Shown here piece after piece: positions 1 to 9,779 of a stretch of DNA of 64,000 bases. The DNA is taken from positions 1 through 64,000 of the forward strand of contig JFHF01000003.1 in assembly GCA_000648925.1 (NCBI GenBank), read 5' to 3'. This DNA comes from Caballeronia jiangsuensis (GTDB lineage: Bacteria > Pseudomonadota > Gammaproteobacteria > Burkholderiales > Burkholderiaceae). Both the position numbers and the translations under genes were made by a program. Under the pieces are notes generated by a model. That model saw nothing but the letters and a program-made list of their open reading frames with translations, was not told the DNA's origin and ran no database searches. Positions within the stretch are counted from its first letter, which is position 1. Every line of letters starts with the position of its first letter.

Positions 1-1
1 A

Positions 2-820
2 TTCGATACCTTGAAACCCGGCCACGAAATCGACGTGATGACGCCCGACGGGCGCTTCTTCACGCATCTGAACGCGGATCACGCGAAACACTACGTGGCG
101 TTCTCGGGCGGCTCGGGCATCACGCCGGTGCTGGCGATCATCAAGACGACGCTCGACACGGAGCCGACGAGCCGCTTCACGCTCGTGTACGGCAATCGCA
201 GCGTCGACGCGATCATGTTCGCCGAAGAGCTCGAAGATCTGAAGAATCGATATATGGACCGGTTCTCGCTGTATCACGTGCTGTCGGACGATCTGCAGGA
301 CGTGGAGCTCTTCAACGGCGTGCTGGATGAAGCGAAGTGCAAGGCGTTTCTGGAAACGCTGCTCTCGCCCGAAGAAATCGACGAAGCCTTCATTTGCGGC
401 CCCGGCCCGATGATGGATGCAGCCGAAGCGGCGTTGAAGGACTCGGGCGTGGCGCCCAAGCAGATACACGTGGAGCGTTTCGGCACGCCGTTGCCGCAAG
501 CTGGCGTGCCTGCCATCGAGATCACGGAGAGCACGCCGGCGGCGGATCTGGAGTTGATTATCGACGGCAAGAAGCGCAAGTTGCGGCTGCCGTATGAAGG
601 CGTGAGCGTGCTCGATGTGGGCTTGAAAGCGGGACTCGCGTTGCCCTACGCGTGCAAGGGCGGTGTGTGCTGCACGTGCCGCGCCAGAGTGCTCGAAGGC
701 GAAGTGAAGATGGAGAAGAACTACACGCTCGAACAACACGAAATCGATGATGGCTTCGTGCTGACTTGCCAGTGTCATCCAGTGAGCGAGCGCGTGGTGG
801 TGAGTTTCGACGAGCGCTAA
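2..820 (+). CDS. paaE: Phenylacetyl-CoA epoxidase reductase subunit PaaE (5' partial)
   Basis: Electron-transfer subunit that passes electrons from NADPH through FAD and a 2Fe-2S centre to the PaaABC epoxidase, which attacks the ring of phenylacetyl-CoA. The reading frame is open to the left edge, so the start lies outside the window; about 272 residues are visible against roughly 360 in the family, so the first ~90 (most of the FAD domain) are missing. The NAD-binding part shows GGSGITP and CGPGPMM. The C-terminal plant-type ferredoxin domain has the cluster ligands in CKGGVCCTC (first Cys at visible residue 218) and a fourth Cys in VLTCQ. The thiolase, dehydrogenase and ligase genes that follow support the pathway assignment. 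Confidence 0.93.
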   Translation, partial: FDTLKPGHEIDVMTPDGRFFTHLNADHAKHYVAFSGGSGITPVLAIIKTTLDTEPTSRFTLVYGNRSVDAIMFAEELEDLKNRYMDRFSLYHVLSDDLQDVELFNGVLDEAKCKAFLETLLSPEEIDEAFICGPGPMMDAAEAALKDSGVAPKQIHVERFGTPLPQAGVPAIEITESTPAADLELIIDGKKRKLRLPYEGVSVLDVGLKAGLALPYACKGGVCCTCRARVLEGEVKMEKNYTLEQHEIDDGFVLTCQCHPVSERVVVSFDER

Positions 821-850
821 AGAGACGCTGTCCCGATTCCCATGAAAGAC

Positions 851-869
851 GCGCATCGCAACGATGCGC
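851..869. repeat. Inverted repeat between paaE and the thiolase gene
   Basis: Perfect 8-bp arms GCGCATCG and CGATGCGC around a 3-base loop, 31 bases after the paaE stop. No T-tract follows, so it is not a classical intrinsic terminator. It may be an mRNA-processing or stabilising hairpin between operon genes. Confidence 0.4.
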
Positions 870-977
870 CTTAAGCCGAAGCATTTCCAGAACAATCAAT
901 TCAAGCCCGAAGCCCTTAGCAATGTAACCATTGCACGGCTTCGTGGCGATCGATCATCCTCCACATCGAGACTTGTC

Positions 978-2180
978 ATGACTGAAGCCTTCATCTGCGA
1001 TGCGATTCGTACGCCCATCGGCCGCTATGGCGGTGTTTTCAAGGACGTCCGCGCCGACGATCTCGGCGCCGTGCCCATCACCGCGCTCATGAAGCGCAAC
1101 GCATCGGTGGACTGGACGCAGGTGGACGATGTGATCTACGGTTGCGCCAATCAGGCAGGCGAGGACAACCGCAACGTCGCGCGCATGTCGGCCCTGCTGG
1201 CGGGCTTGCCCATCGATGTGCCCGGCTCGACGATCAACCGCCTGTGCGGTTCGGGCATGGATGCGGTCGGCAGTGCTGCACGCGCGATCAAGGCGGGCGA
1301 CGGCTCGCTCTACCTCGCCGGCGGCGTCGAGAGCATGACGCGTGCACCATTCGTGATGGGCAAGGCGTCGAGCGCATTCTCGCGTTCGGCCGATATCTTC
1401 GATACGACCATCGGCTGGCGTTTCATCAATCGTGCGATGCGCGAACGCTACGGCGTCGATTCGATGCCCGAGACCGCGGAGAACGTCGCCGTCGATTTCG
1501 GTATCTCACGCGATGCGCAGGATCGCTTCGCACTGCGCAGCCAGCAGCGCGCCGCGCGCGCACAGGCCGATGGCACGCTCGCGCAGGAGATCGTTGCAGT
1601 GAATGTGCCGCAAAAGAAGGGTGAAACGATTGCGGTCGATCGCGACGAGCATCCGCGCGAAACCACGCTCGACACGCTCGCCAAGCTGAAGGGCGTCGTG
1701 CGTCCCGACGGCAGCGTGACGGCGGGCAATGCATCGGGCGTGAACGATGGCGCATGCGCGCTCATCATCGCGAACGAGGAGGCGGCCAGGCGCAATGGCC
1801 TCACGCCGCGCGCGCGCATCATCGGCATGGCGACGGCGGGCGTCGAGCCGCGCATCATGGGCATCGGTCCCGCGCCCGCGACGAAGAAGCTCCTCGCACG
1901 CACGGGTCTCACGCTGGACCAGTTCGACGTCATCGAACTCAATGAAGCCTTCGCATCGCAAGGCATCGCGGTGTTGCGTCAACTCGGCCTCGCGGAAGAC
2001 GATCCGCGCGTGAATCCGAACGGCGGCGCCATCGCGCTCGGTCATCCGCTCGGCGCATCCGGCGCGCGTCTCGTCACGACCGCGATGTACGAGCTCGAGC
2101 GCCGCAACGGCCGCTATGCGCTGTGCACGATGTGCATCGGCGTGGGCCAGGGCATCGCGATCGCGATCGAACGCGTTTGA
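978..2180 (+). CDS. paaJ: 3-oxoadipyl-CoA/3-oxo-5,6-dehydrosuberyl-CoA thiolase PaaJ (PcaF type)
   Basis: Thiolase that cleaves 3-oxoadipyl-CoA, and in the phenylacetate route also 3-oxo-5,6-dehydrosuberyl-CoA, to shorter acyl-CoAs. ATG at 978 gives 400 residues, the usual length; an open frame reaches back to 864 but the extra residues are not thiolase-like. The catalytic triad is visible: Cys90 in INRLCGSGMD, His356 in GHPLGASG and Cys386 in CTMCIGVGQG. It lies between paaE and the 3-hydroxyacyl-CoA dehydrogenase gene, 12 bases before the latter, in one transcription unit. A role in the beta-ketoadipate pathway (pcaF) cannot be separated by sequence alone, but the location favours paaJ. Confidence 0.9.
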   Translation: MTEAFICDAIRTPIGRYGGVFKDVRADDLGAVPITALMKRNASVDWTQVDDVIYGCANQAGEDNRNVARMSALLAGLPIDVPGSTINRLCGSGMDAVGSAARAIKAGDGSLYLAGGVESMTRAPFVMGKASSAFSRSADIFDTTIGWRFINRAMRERYGVDSMPETAENVAVDFGISRDAQDRFALRSQQRAARAQADGTLAQEIVAVNVPQKKGETIAVDRDEHPRETTLDTLAKLKGVVRPDGSVTAGNASGVNDGACALIIANEEAARRNGLTPRARIIGMATAGVEPRIMGIGPAPATKKLLARTGLTLDQFDVIELNEAFASQGIAVLRQLGLAEDDPRVNPNGGAIALGHPLGASGARLVTTAMYELERRNGRYALCTMCIGVGQGIAIAIERV

Positions 2181-2192
2181 GGGCGGCGATAC

Positions 2193-3707
2193 ATGACACA
2201 GGCTATCCAGACATCGGCGATCGTGGGCGTGATCGGCGCGGGGGCGATGGGCGCGGGCATCGCGCAAGTCGCGGCGCTCGTGGGGCACACCGTGCTGCTC
2301 TACGACCTCGACGCGAAAGCGCTCGATAGGGCGCACATCGGCATCGCGACGAACGTGCAGCGCCTGATCGACAAGAAGAAGCTCGATCAGGCAACAGGAG
2401 ATGAAGCCGTCGATCGCGTGCGTATCGTCACGAACCTGGCGGACTTGCGCGCGGCAGCGCTCGTCATCGAAGCCGTCGCCGAGAGGCTCGACGTCAAGCG
2501 TGCGCTCTTCGGCGAGCTCGAAAGCATCGTGACGCCCGAGTGCATCCTCGCGACCAACACATCGTCCATTTCGATCACGGCGATCGCTGCGCCCCTTAAG
2601 CATCCATCGCGCGTGGTCGGCATGCACTTCTTCAATCCCGCGCCGCTGATGGCGCTCGTCGAAGTCGTGCGCGGCCTCGCTACATCCGATGATGTCGCGC
2701 GAACGGTGTATGCCACATCGGCCGCATGGGGCAAGCAGCCGGTTCATGCAAAGTCGACGCCGGGCTTTATCGTCAATCGCGTGGCGCGGCCGTTCTATGC
2801 CGACGCGCTTCGTGTTCTCAACGAGCAGGGCGCGGACGCGGCTTCCATCGATGCCGTCATGCGCGATTCGGGCGGCTTCAGAATGGGCCCGTTCGAGTTG
2901 ATGGATCTGATCGGTCACGACGTGAACTTCGCCGTGACGCAATCGGTGTTCAACGCGTATTTCAACGATCCGCGCTTCACGCCTTCGCTGATTCAGCAGG
3001 AACTGGTGAACGCGGGCTTTCTCGGCCGCAAGACGGGCCGTGGCTTCTACGACTATGCCGCCGATGCCGCGAAGCCTGCTGCACGCATCGAGACGCTTAC
3101 GCGCGCGCCTTCGAACATCGTGCTCGGTGAAAGCGCGCCGCTGTATGAGCATCTGCAAGCGCGCCTCGCCGATGCGAGCGCGACGCGCAACGATATGCCC
3201 GGCCTCGTCGCTCAAATCGACGACGCGTATCTCTTCGTCACCGATGGCCGCACCGCCACCGAACGCGCGCATGCGCTCGGCGTCGACAACATCGTGCTGA
3301 TCGATCTCGCGCTCGACTATGCGCGCGCACCGAGCATCGCGATCACGCGTGCGCGTCAGTGCGACGACGATGCCTACGCCGCCGCAGCCGGCGTACTGTC
3401 GAAGGCTGGCTATGCCGTGGTGCCGTTGAACGATATCGCCGGCATGGCCGTGATGCGCACCGTCGCGATGCTCGTCAACGAAGCGGCGGACGCGGTTAAT
3501 CAGGGCGTCTGCACGAGCGCCGATCTCGATCTCGCGATGGAGAAGGGCGTGAACTATCCGCTCGGGCCGCTCGCGTGGGGCGAGCGCATCGGCATCGCAC
3601 GCATTCACGATGTGCTGCTTAATCTCGCAGCGCATTATGGCGAAGACCGCTATCGCGCATCGCCGATGATTTCGGCTTTGCGCTATTCGGGCCAACGCTT
3701 CCACTAA
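2193..3707 (+). CDS. paaH: 3-hydroxyacyl-CoA dehydrogenase PaaH/PaaC
   Basis: NAD-dependent oxidation of 3-hydroxyadipyl-CoA to 3-oxoadipyl-CoA, the step before the thiolase in phenylacetate degradation. The 504-residue protein has an N-terminal Rossmann domain with GVIGAGAMGAG near residue 12, the family segment NTSSIS followed by GMHFFNPAPLM, a first C-terminal helical domain (about 190-285), an interdomain segment and a second C-terminal domain (about 405-500). This long two-C-domain form is the standard bacterial PaaH/PaaC length. ATG at 2193 follows the thiolase stop by 12 bases, consistent with co-transcription. Confidence 0.92.
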   Translation: MTQAIQTSAIVGVIGAGAMGAGIAQVAALVGHTVLLYDLDAKALDRAHIGIATNVQRLIDKKKLDQATGDEAVDRVRIVTNLADLRAAALVIEAVAERLDVKRALFGELESIVTPECILATNTSSISITAIAAPLKHPSRVVGMHFFNPAPLMALVEVVRGLATSDDVARTVYATSAAWGKQPVHAKSTPGFIVNRVARPFYADALRVLNEQGADAASIDAVMRDSGGFRMGPFELMDLIGHDVNFAVTQSVFNAYFNDPRFTPSLIQQELVNAGFLGRKTGRGFYDYAADAAKPAARIETLTRAPSNIVLGESAPLYEHLQARLADASATRNDMPGLVAQIDDAYLFVTDGRTATERAHALGVDNIVLIDLALDYARAPSIAITRARQCDDDAYAAAAGVLSKAGYAVVPLNDIAGMAVMRTVAMLVNEAADAVNQGVCTSADLDLAMEKGVNYPLGPLAWGERIGIARIHDVLLNLAAHYGEDRYRASPMISALRYSGQRFH

Positions 3708-3748
3708 AGCGAATTCGCGTCATTCATCGATCATTCATTCAATCATGC

Positions 3749-3753
3749 AGGAG
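3749..3753 (+). promoter_or_regulatory. Shine-Dalgarno that fixes the paaK start
   Basis: AGGAG lies six bases before GTG 3760 but downstream of the in-frame ATG at 3745. It therefore supports the GTG as the true start of the ligase gene. Confidence 0.65.
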
Positions 3754-3759
3754 ACAACC

Positions 3760-5085
3760 GTGGTCCAATCCAATGCACAGCAAGGCGAACTGGAGCCGAT
3801 CGAGCGCGCGAGCCGTGACGAACTTCAGGCGCTGCAACTCGAACGCCTGAAATGGTCGTTGCGACACGCCTATGAAAACGTGGCGCACTATCGCCGCGCA
3901 TTCGATGCGGCAGGCGTGCATCCGGATGACCTGCGCGAGCTCTCCGATCTCGCGCGGTTTCCGACCACGACGAAAACCGATCTGCGTGACAACTATCCGT
4001 TCGGGCTCTTCGCGGTGCCGCGCGATCAGGTCGTGCGCGTGCATGCATCGAGCGGCACGACCGGCAAGCCGACGGTGGTCGGCTACACCGCGAAGGACAT
4101 CGACACATGGGCCAATGTCACTGCGCGTTCGATCCGCGCCGCGGGCGGGCGCAAGGGCGATACGCTGCACAATGCATTCGGCTATGGCCTCTTCACGGGC
4201 GGCCTCGGCATTCACTACGGCGCGGAACGTCTGGGCTGCATGGTCGTGCCCATGTCGGGTGGCCAGACCGAGAAGCAGGTGCAACTGATCCGCGACTTCG
4301 AGCCGAAGATCATTCTCGTCACGCCGTCGTATATGTTGAATCTGCTCGACGAAATGGCGCGCCAGGGCATGGACCCGGCGAATACGTCGCTCAAGATCGG
4401 CATCTTCGGCGCGGAGCCGTGGAGCCAGGGCTTGCGCAGCGAGATCGAAACGCGCGCGGGCATTCAGGCGCTCGATATCTACGGGCTGTCGGAGATCATG
4501 GGTCCGGGCGTCGCGTGCGAATGCATCGAAACGAAGGATGGTCCGACCATCTGGGAAGATCATTTCTATCCCGAGATCATCGATCCGGTGACGGGAGAAG
4601 TGCTTCCCGAAGGCAGCACGGGCGAGCTCGTTTTCACATCGCTCACGAAGGAAGCGATGCCGATGATCCGCTATCGCACGCGCGACCTCACGTCGTTGCT
4701 GCCGCCGAGCGCGCGCTCGATGCGCCGTCTCGCGAAGATCACGGGCCGCTCGGACGACATGCTCATCATTCGCGGCGTGAATGTGTTCCCGAGCCAGATC
4801 GAAGAATTGATTCTCGCGATTCCGCGCCTGAGCGGGCAGTATCAACTGTGCGTATCGCGCGAGGGTCACATGGATTCGCTGTCCGTTTCCGTCGAAGCGC
4901 GCGCCGAAGTCTGCGCGACGTTGAACGATAGCGAGCGTGCAGGTCTCTCGCGCGAGCTTCAAAGCCGCGTCAAGACGATGGTCGGCGTATCGACGCAAGT
5001 GCGCGTGCTCGATTCCGGCGAGCTGCCGACGACCGCCACGGGCAAGGCGAAACGCGTGCTCGACCTGCGTCCCGCGACCGTCTGA
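3760..5085 (+). CDS. paaK: Phenylacetate-CoA ligase PaaK
   Basis: Activates phenylacetate to phenylacetyl-CoA with ATP and CoA, the entry step of the pathway encoded upstream. The AMP-binding P-loop SSGTTGKPT sits near residue 97; ANL-family segments follow, including DIYGLSEIMGPG, the TGELVFT region and the RTRDLT motif, and the C-terminal lid has RSDDMLIIRGVNVFP. I chose GTG 3760 (441 residues) because the ribosome site AGGAG overlaps codons of the longer version starting at ATG 3745 (446 residues). It is last in the paa run; a strong hairpin without a T-tract follows. Confidence 0.92.
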   Translation: MVQSNAQQGELEPIERASRDELQALQLERLKWSLRHAYENVAHYRRAFDAAGVHPDDLRELSDLARFPTTTKTDLRDNYPFGLFAVPRDQVVRVHASSGTTGKPTVVGYTAKDIDTWANVTARSIRAAGGRKGDTLHNAFGYGLFTGGLGIHYGAERLGCMVVPMSGGQTEKQVQLIRDFEPKIILVTPSYMLNLLDEMARQGMDPANTSLKIGIFGAEPWSQGLRSEIETRAGIQALDIYGLSEIMGPGVACECIETKDGPTIWEDHFYPEIIDPVTGEVLPEGSTGELVFTSLTKEAMPMIRYRTRDLTSLLPPSARSMRRLAKITGRSDDMLIIRGVNVFPSQIEELILAIPRLSGQYQLCVSREGHMDSLSVSVEARAEVCATLNDSERAGLSRELQSRVKTMVGVSTQVRVLDSGELPTTATGKAKRVLDLRPATV

Positions 5086-5102
5086 AAGCCCTGTTTCTTT
5101 AA

Positions 5103-5125
5103 GCGCCTCGCGTTCTGCGAGGCGC
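5103..5125. repeat. Hairpin after paaK (possible transcript end)
   Basis: Perfect 9-bp arms GCGCCTCGC and GCGAGGCGC with a 5-base loop, 17 bases after the paaK stop. It marks the likely end of the phenylacetate unit, but there is no T-run downstream, so termination may be Rho-assisted or the stem may protect the 3' end. Confidence 0.5.
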
Positions 5126-5330
5126 AATCCGCTTCCCGCCAATTGGCGCTCGCGCTCCAATTTCGGTGCGGCCTCGCATTCTTCTGCAGAAATCCTTCCG
5201 CATAAACCCTCGCAACCGTTTGCGCGAATTGTTTTTGTAAGCTTCTGTTGTGTCATCGTAGCGGGTGCATTCGCGCAGTAGTCGAAGAGTATTCGAATAA
5301 CGAACACCAAACGGGGCAGGCAGAATTTAG

Positions 5331-8300
5331 ATGTGGATCGTCAGACTCGCGCTCAAGCGCCCGTACACGTTCATCGTCCTGTCGCTGCTTTTGCTGATCA
5401 TCGGTCCGCTTGTCATCCTGCGCACTCCGACCGATATCTTTCCGAATATCGATATTCCCGTAGTCAGCGTCATCTGGTCGTACACGGGCTTGCCGCCCGA
5501 TCAGATGGAACGGCGCATCACGCTGAATTACGAGCGGGGCTTGTCGGTGGCGGTGAACGACATCGAACATATCGAGTCGGAATCGCTGCCGGGCATCGCG
5601 GTGATTCGCATCTACTTTCAGCCGAACGCGAACGTCGATGAAGCGATTGCCGAGATCACCGCGCTCTCGCAGACGCAATTGCGCTCGCTGCCGCCGGGCA
5701 TTACGCCGCCTAACATCCTGCGCTTCAATGCATCGACAGTGCCGATTTTGCGGCTCGCGTTGTCGTCGGCGGAACTCACCGAGCAGCAGCTCTACGACTT
5801 CGGCAACAGCTTCCTGAAGACGCAACTCGCGACCGTGCAGGGCGCATCGGTGCCGCTGCCTTATGGCGGCAAGCAGCGGCAGATCATGGTCGATATCGAC
5901 TCGCGCAAGCTGCAGGCGAAGAACCTCGCGCCCACCGATGTCGTCAACGCGATCAGCGCGCAGAACCTCATTCTGCCGACGGGCACGACGAAGATCGGCT
6001 CGACGGAATACTCGGTCGGCCTGAACGCGAGCCCCGGTTCGATCGAAGGGCTCAACGACATACCGATCCGCACGGGTCCGGGCGGCACGATCTATATCAA
6101 GGACGTCGCGCATGTGCGCGATGGTTTTCAGCCGCAGACCAATATCGTGCGCGTGGACGGCACGCGCGCGTCCTTACTCACGATCAACAAGAGCGGCAAT
6201 GCATCGACGCTCGATATCGTCGCGCGCGTGAAGAACCTGTTGCCCACGTTACGCGGCATGGTGCCCGAGTCGCTCAGGATCGAACCGGTAGCGGATCAAT
6301 CGCTCTTCGTTCGCGCATCGGTGTCGGGCGTGCTGCGCGAAGCGGTGATCGCGGCGGGGCTGACTGCGTTGATGGTCCTGCTCTTCCTGGGAAGCTGGCG
6401 CGCGACGCTCATCATCGCGATCTCGATACCGCTGTCCATGCTGACGTCCATCGTCGCGCTGTCCGCGATCGGGCAGACCATCAACATCATGACGCTCGGC
6501 GGTCTCGCGCTGGCGGTCGGCATTCTCGTCGACGACGCGACGGTTGCAATCGAAAACATCAGCCAGAACCTGGAAGAGGGCAAGGAACTGGAGCAGGCGA
6601 TTCTCGATGGCGCACAGCAGATCGCCGTGCCGACGCTCGTATCGACGCTCTCGATCTGCATCGTGTTCATCCCGATGTTCCTTCTGACCGGCGTCGCGCA
6701 TTACCTTTTCGTGCCGATGGCCGAGGCCGTCGTGTTCGCGATGCTCGCGTCGTACTTCTTCTCGCGCACGCTGATCCCGACGCTCGCGAAATACCTGTTG
6801 CGCCATCATGAGCACATGGGCGGCGATGTCGAATCGATGAAGGGTTCGCGCAATCCGTTCGTGCGCATCCATCTCGCGTTCGAGCGCCATTTCGAATCCG
6901 TGCGCAATCGCTATCGACGCTTTCTCGAAGCGCGCCTCATGCATCCGGGACGCTTCGCGGCGCTCTTCCTGTTGTGCTGTCTGCTCTCGCTTGGGCTCGC
7001 ACCGTTCCTCGGCCGCGACTTCTTTCCGTCGATCGATTCGGGCGTGATCGCCCTGCATTTGCGCGCGAAGACCGGCACGCGCATCGAGGAAACGGCGGCG
7101 CTCACCGATCGCGTCGATGCACGCATCAGGCAACTGATTCCGCGCGGCGAGATTCGCTCGATCATCGACAACATGGGCTTGCCGGTGTCGGGCATCAATC
7201 TCTCGTACAGCAACACGGGCACGGTCAGTTCCGCCGACGCCGACGTGCTCATCAGCCTGAACGAAGATCACGCGCCGACCGAAGGCTATATCCATGAATT
7301 GCGAAAACGCCTGCCGCAAGAGTTTCCCGGCGTGACCTTCTCGTTCCTGCCCGCGGATATCGTGAGCCAGATTCTCAACTTCGGCGTGCCCGCGCCGATC
7401 GACATCGCCATCACCGGACGCGATGCGCAGGCCAATCGCGCGCTGGCAAACCGCTTGCTGGAAAAGATCCGACGCGTGCCGGGACTCGTCGATGCGCGCA
7501 TCCAGCAGCCGTCCGATCTGCCGTCGATCAATGTCGAAGTGGATCGTACCAAGGCGCTGCAAGCGGGCTTCACGCAGCGCGATGTCGCGAACAACCTGCT
7601 CATCACGCTCTCGGGCAGCCAGCAGACGACGCCCACGTTCTGGCTCAATCCCGTGAACGGCGTGAGCTACAACGTCATCACGACGGCGCCGCAATACGAC
7701 ATGGACTCGCTGCAATCGGTGGCGAACATTCCGGTCACGTCCGCGAGCGGCAAGACGAATATCCTCGGCGCGCTCGCATCGCTGTCGCGCAGCGCGCGCG
7801 ATGCGGTCGTCTATCACTACAACGCGCAGACCACCATCAATCTCTATGCGACGACCGAGCGGCGCGACCTCGGCGCGGTGTCCGACGACGTGCAGCGCAT
7901 CATCGACGAGGCGCGTGGCGAGCTGCCGAAGGGCTCGTCGATCGACATGCGCGGCCAGGTCGAGACGATGAACGGATCGTTTTCCGGTCTCGCGTTCGGC
8001 CTCATTCTCGCGGTCGTGCTCGTGTACCTGCTGATCGTCGTGAACTTCCAGTCGTGGCTCGATCCGTTCATCATCATCACCGCATTGCCGGGCGCGCTCG
8101 CGGGCATCGTGTGGATGTTGTTCCTCACGCACACGACGCTGTCGATTCCCGCGCTGACGGGCGCGATCATGTGTATCGGCATCGCGACCGCGAACAGCAT
8201 TCTCGTGGTGAGCTTCGCGCGGTCGGCGCTCGCCGAGCACGGCGATGCAGTGCGTTCCGCGCTCGAAGCGGGCTATTCGCGCTTCAGGCCCGTGCTGATG

Positions 8301-8519
8301 ACGGCGCTTGCCATGATGATCGGCATGGTGCCGATGGCGATCGGCCTCGGCGAAGGCGGCGAGCAGAATGCGCCGCTCGGGCGCGCGGTGATCGGCGGCC
8401 TGATGGTCGGCACTATCGCGACACTGTTCTTCGTGCCGGTCGTGTTCTCGATGATCTACCGGCGCATGGAAGCGCGGGGCAAGGGACCGGACGCGGCGGC
8501 GAGAGAAGCGGCGCAATAG
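5331..8519 (+). CDS. RND efflux permease (AcrB/MdtB-like, HAE1 family)
   Basis: Inner-membrane proton-driven pump subunit that exports drugs or other amphiphiles through a tripartite complex. The length of 1062 residues and the two-fold repeat of one N-terminal helix, a large periplasmic porter domain and a block of helices match the family. Family segments include RPYTFIVL at the N-terminus, DIFPNIDIPVVSV, the helix-4 proton-relay region GILVDDATVAIENI with paired Asp, and the second-half GIATANSILVVSFA. ATG 5331 is preceded by a purine-rich AGGCAG. The adaptor and outer-membrane factor genes follow directly. Substrate cannot be predicted and no regulator gene lies beside it. Confidence 0.92.
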   Translation: MWIVRLALKRPYTFIVLSLLLLIIGPLVILRTPTDIFPNIDIPVVSVIWSYTGLPPDQMERRITLNYERGLSVAVNDIEHIESESLPGIAVIRIYFQPNANVDEAIAEITALSQTQLRSLPPGITPPNILRFNASTVPILRLALSSAELTEQQLYDFGNSFLKTQLATVQGASVPLPYGGKQRQIMVDIDSRKLQAKNLAPTDVVNAISAQNLILPTGTTKIGSTEYSVGLNASPGSIEGLNDIPIRTGPGGTIYIKDVAHVRDGFQPQTNIVRVDGTRASLLTINKSGNASTLDIVARVKNLLPTLRGMVPESLRIEPVADQSLFVRASVSGVLREAVIAAGLTALMVLLFLGSWRATLIIAISIPLSMLTSIVALSAIGQTINIMTLGGLALAVGILVDDATVAIENISQNLEEGKELEQAILDGAQQIAVPTLVSTLSICIVFIPMFLLTGVAHYLFVPMAEAVVFAMLASYFFSRTLIPTLAKYLLRHHEHMGGDVESMKGSRNPFVRIHLAFERHFESVRNRYRRFLEARLMHPGRFAALFLLCCLLSLGLAPFLGRDFFPSIDSGVIALHLRAKTGTRIEETAALTDRVDARIRQLIPRGEIRSIIDNMGLPVSGINLSYSNTGTVSSADADVLISLNEDHAPTEGYIHELRKRLPQEFPGVTFSFLPADIVSQILNFGVPAPIDIAITGRDAQANRALANRLLEKIRRVPGLVDARIQQPSDLPSINVEVDRTKALQAGFTQRDVANNLLITLSGSQQTTPTFWLNPVNGVSYNVITTAPQYDMDSLQSVANIPVTSASGKTNILGALASLSRSARDAVVYHYNAQTTINLYATTERRDLGAVSDDVQRIIDEARGELPKGSSIDMRGQVETMNGSFSGLAFGLILAVVLVYLLIVVNFQSWLDPFIIITALPGALAGIVWMLFLTHTTLSIPALTGAIMCIGIATANSILVVSFARSALAEHGDAVRSALEAGYSRFRPVLMTALAMMIGMVPMAIGLGEGGEQNAPLGRAVIGGLMVGTIATLFFVPVVFSMIYRRMEARGKGPDAAAREAAQ

Positions 8520-8558
8520 AACGAATCAATAAGCAATCGATAAGTGGGTGGAGCAAGA

Positions 8559-9779
8559 ATGGAAGAGCAGGAGTCGCAAAGATCGGGCAACAGGCGACGC
8601 GGGCGCTTATGGCTCGTGATCGCGCTCGTGGTGGTCGTCGTGCTCGTCGCGCAAGGCATACTGTCGCGGCGCGCGGCGCATGCCGAACTCGAGCGCGATG
8701 CGAACGAGCATGGCGTGCAGACGGTCGAAGTCATCAAGCCGGCTCGCATGAAGGCATCGCAGGATCTCGTGCTCTCGGGCGATATCCGCGCGTTCTCCGA
8801 TGCGCCGATCTTCGCGCGCACCAATGGTTATCTGAAGCGCTGGACCGTCGACATCGGCACGAAGGTGAAGAAGGGCCAGTTGCTTGCAGAGATCGATGCG
8901 CCCGAGATCAACGATCAGCTTCGCCAGGCGCGCGCCGATGCGCAAACGGCGCGCGCGAACTATCTGCTTGCGAAGACGACTTCGGAACGCTGGGCGCAGA
9001 TGCTGAAGAACAACTCGGTGTCGCGACAGGAAACCGATGAGAAGAACGGCGACATGCTCGCGAAGGAAGCCGCGCTGAATGCGGCGCAGGCGAACGTGTC
9101 GCGGCTCGAACAGCTCGTGTCGTTCCAGAAGATCTATGCGCCATTCGATGGCGTCGTCACGGCGCGAAATACCGATGTCGGCCAGTTGATCGATGCGGGC
9201 AGCGGCGCAGCGGGCCGCGAGCTTTTTCATATTCAGGATGCGTCGACGTTGCGCGTGTTCGTCGATGTGCCGCAGGCGTATGCGCGCATGATCACGGTTG
9301 GTATGCCCGCGGATTTGCTGCTCAACGAGGAACGCAATCGCAAGTTCGATGGCATCACGGTGCGCACGGCAGGTGCGGTCGATCCCGTCGCGCGCACGAT
9401 GCGTGTCGAAGTCGATGTGAAGAATCCGACCGGCGAGTTGCTCGCGGGTGCCTATGCGCAGGTGCGCTTTCGTCTCACGAGCGCGAATCCTTCCTTCACG
9501 CTGCCGGGCAATGCACTGCTGTTTCGTCCCAATGGCGTGCATGCCGCGAGCGTCGATGCGAACAATCGCGTGAAGCTTCTGCCTATCACGCTCGGCACGG
9601 ACTACGGCACGCGCGTGTCCATCGTTTCCGGTCTGAATGGCGACGAGCGCGTGATCGTGAATCCGCCCGATTCGATCATCGACGGCGCGGCGGTGCGTAT
9701 CGGCCGCTCGGACACGGGCGCGGGTGCGAGCGGGGCCGCGCGTGGCGGGGCGGCGAAGGCGGAAGGAAACGAATCGTGA
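8559..9779 (+). CDS. RND periplasmic adaptor (membrane fusion protein)
   Basis: Links the inner-membrane RND pump to the outer-membrane channel. It has an N-terminal membrane anchor (about residues 14-34, after a basic RRRGR stretch), a lipoyl-like half motif with TNGYLKRWTVDIG and KVKKGQLLAEIDAPEI, a coiled-coil hairpin (about 115-180), and beta-barrel and membrane-proximal domains; the tail is Gly/Ala-rich. I chose ATG 8559 (406 residues) because GGTGGAG precedes it at good spacing; a GTG at 8544 would add five residues. The stop overlaps the start of the next gene, which indicates translational coupling. Confidence 0.92.
   Translation: MEEQESQRSGNRRRGRLWLVIALVVVVVLVAQGILSRRAAHAELERDANEHGVQTVEVIKPARMKASQDLVLSGDIRAFSDAPIFARTNGYLKRWTVDIGTKVKKGQLLAEIDAPEINDQLRQARADAQTARANYLLAKTTSERWAQMLKNNSVSRQETDEKNGDMLAKEAALNAAQANVSRLEQLVSFQKIYAPFDGVVTARNTDVGQLIDAGSGAAGRELFHIQDASTLRVFVDVPQAYARMITVGMPADLLLNEERNRKFDGITVRTAGAVDPVARTMRVEVDVKNPTGELLAGAYAQVRFRLTSANPSFTLPGNALLFRPNGVHAASVDANNRVKLLPITLGTDYGTRVSIVSGLNGDERVIVNPPDSIIDGAAVRIGRSDTGAGASGAARGGAAKAEGNES

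Noticed and set aside
1506..3704. Very long minus-strand open frame antisense to the thiolase and dehydrogenase genes
   Set aside because: Arg/His/Asp-rich composition typical of antisense frames in high-GC DNA; both plus-strand genes have complete family motifs.
6249..8516. 755-codon minus-strand frame antisense to the RND permease
   Set aside because: Low-complexity Arg/His/Glu-rich translation with no domain; the permease is complete on the plus strand.
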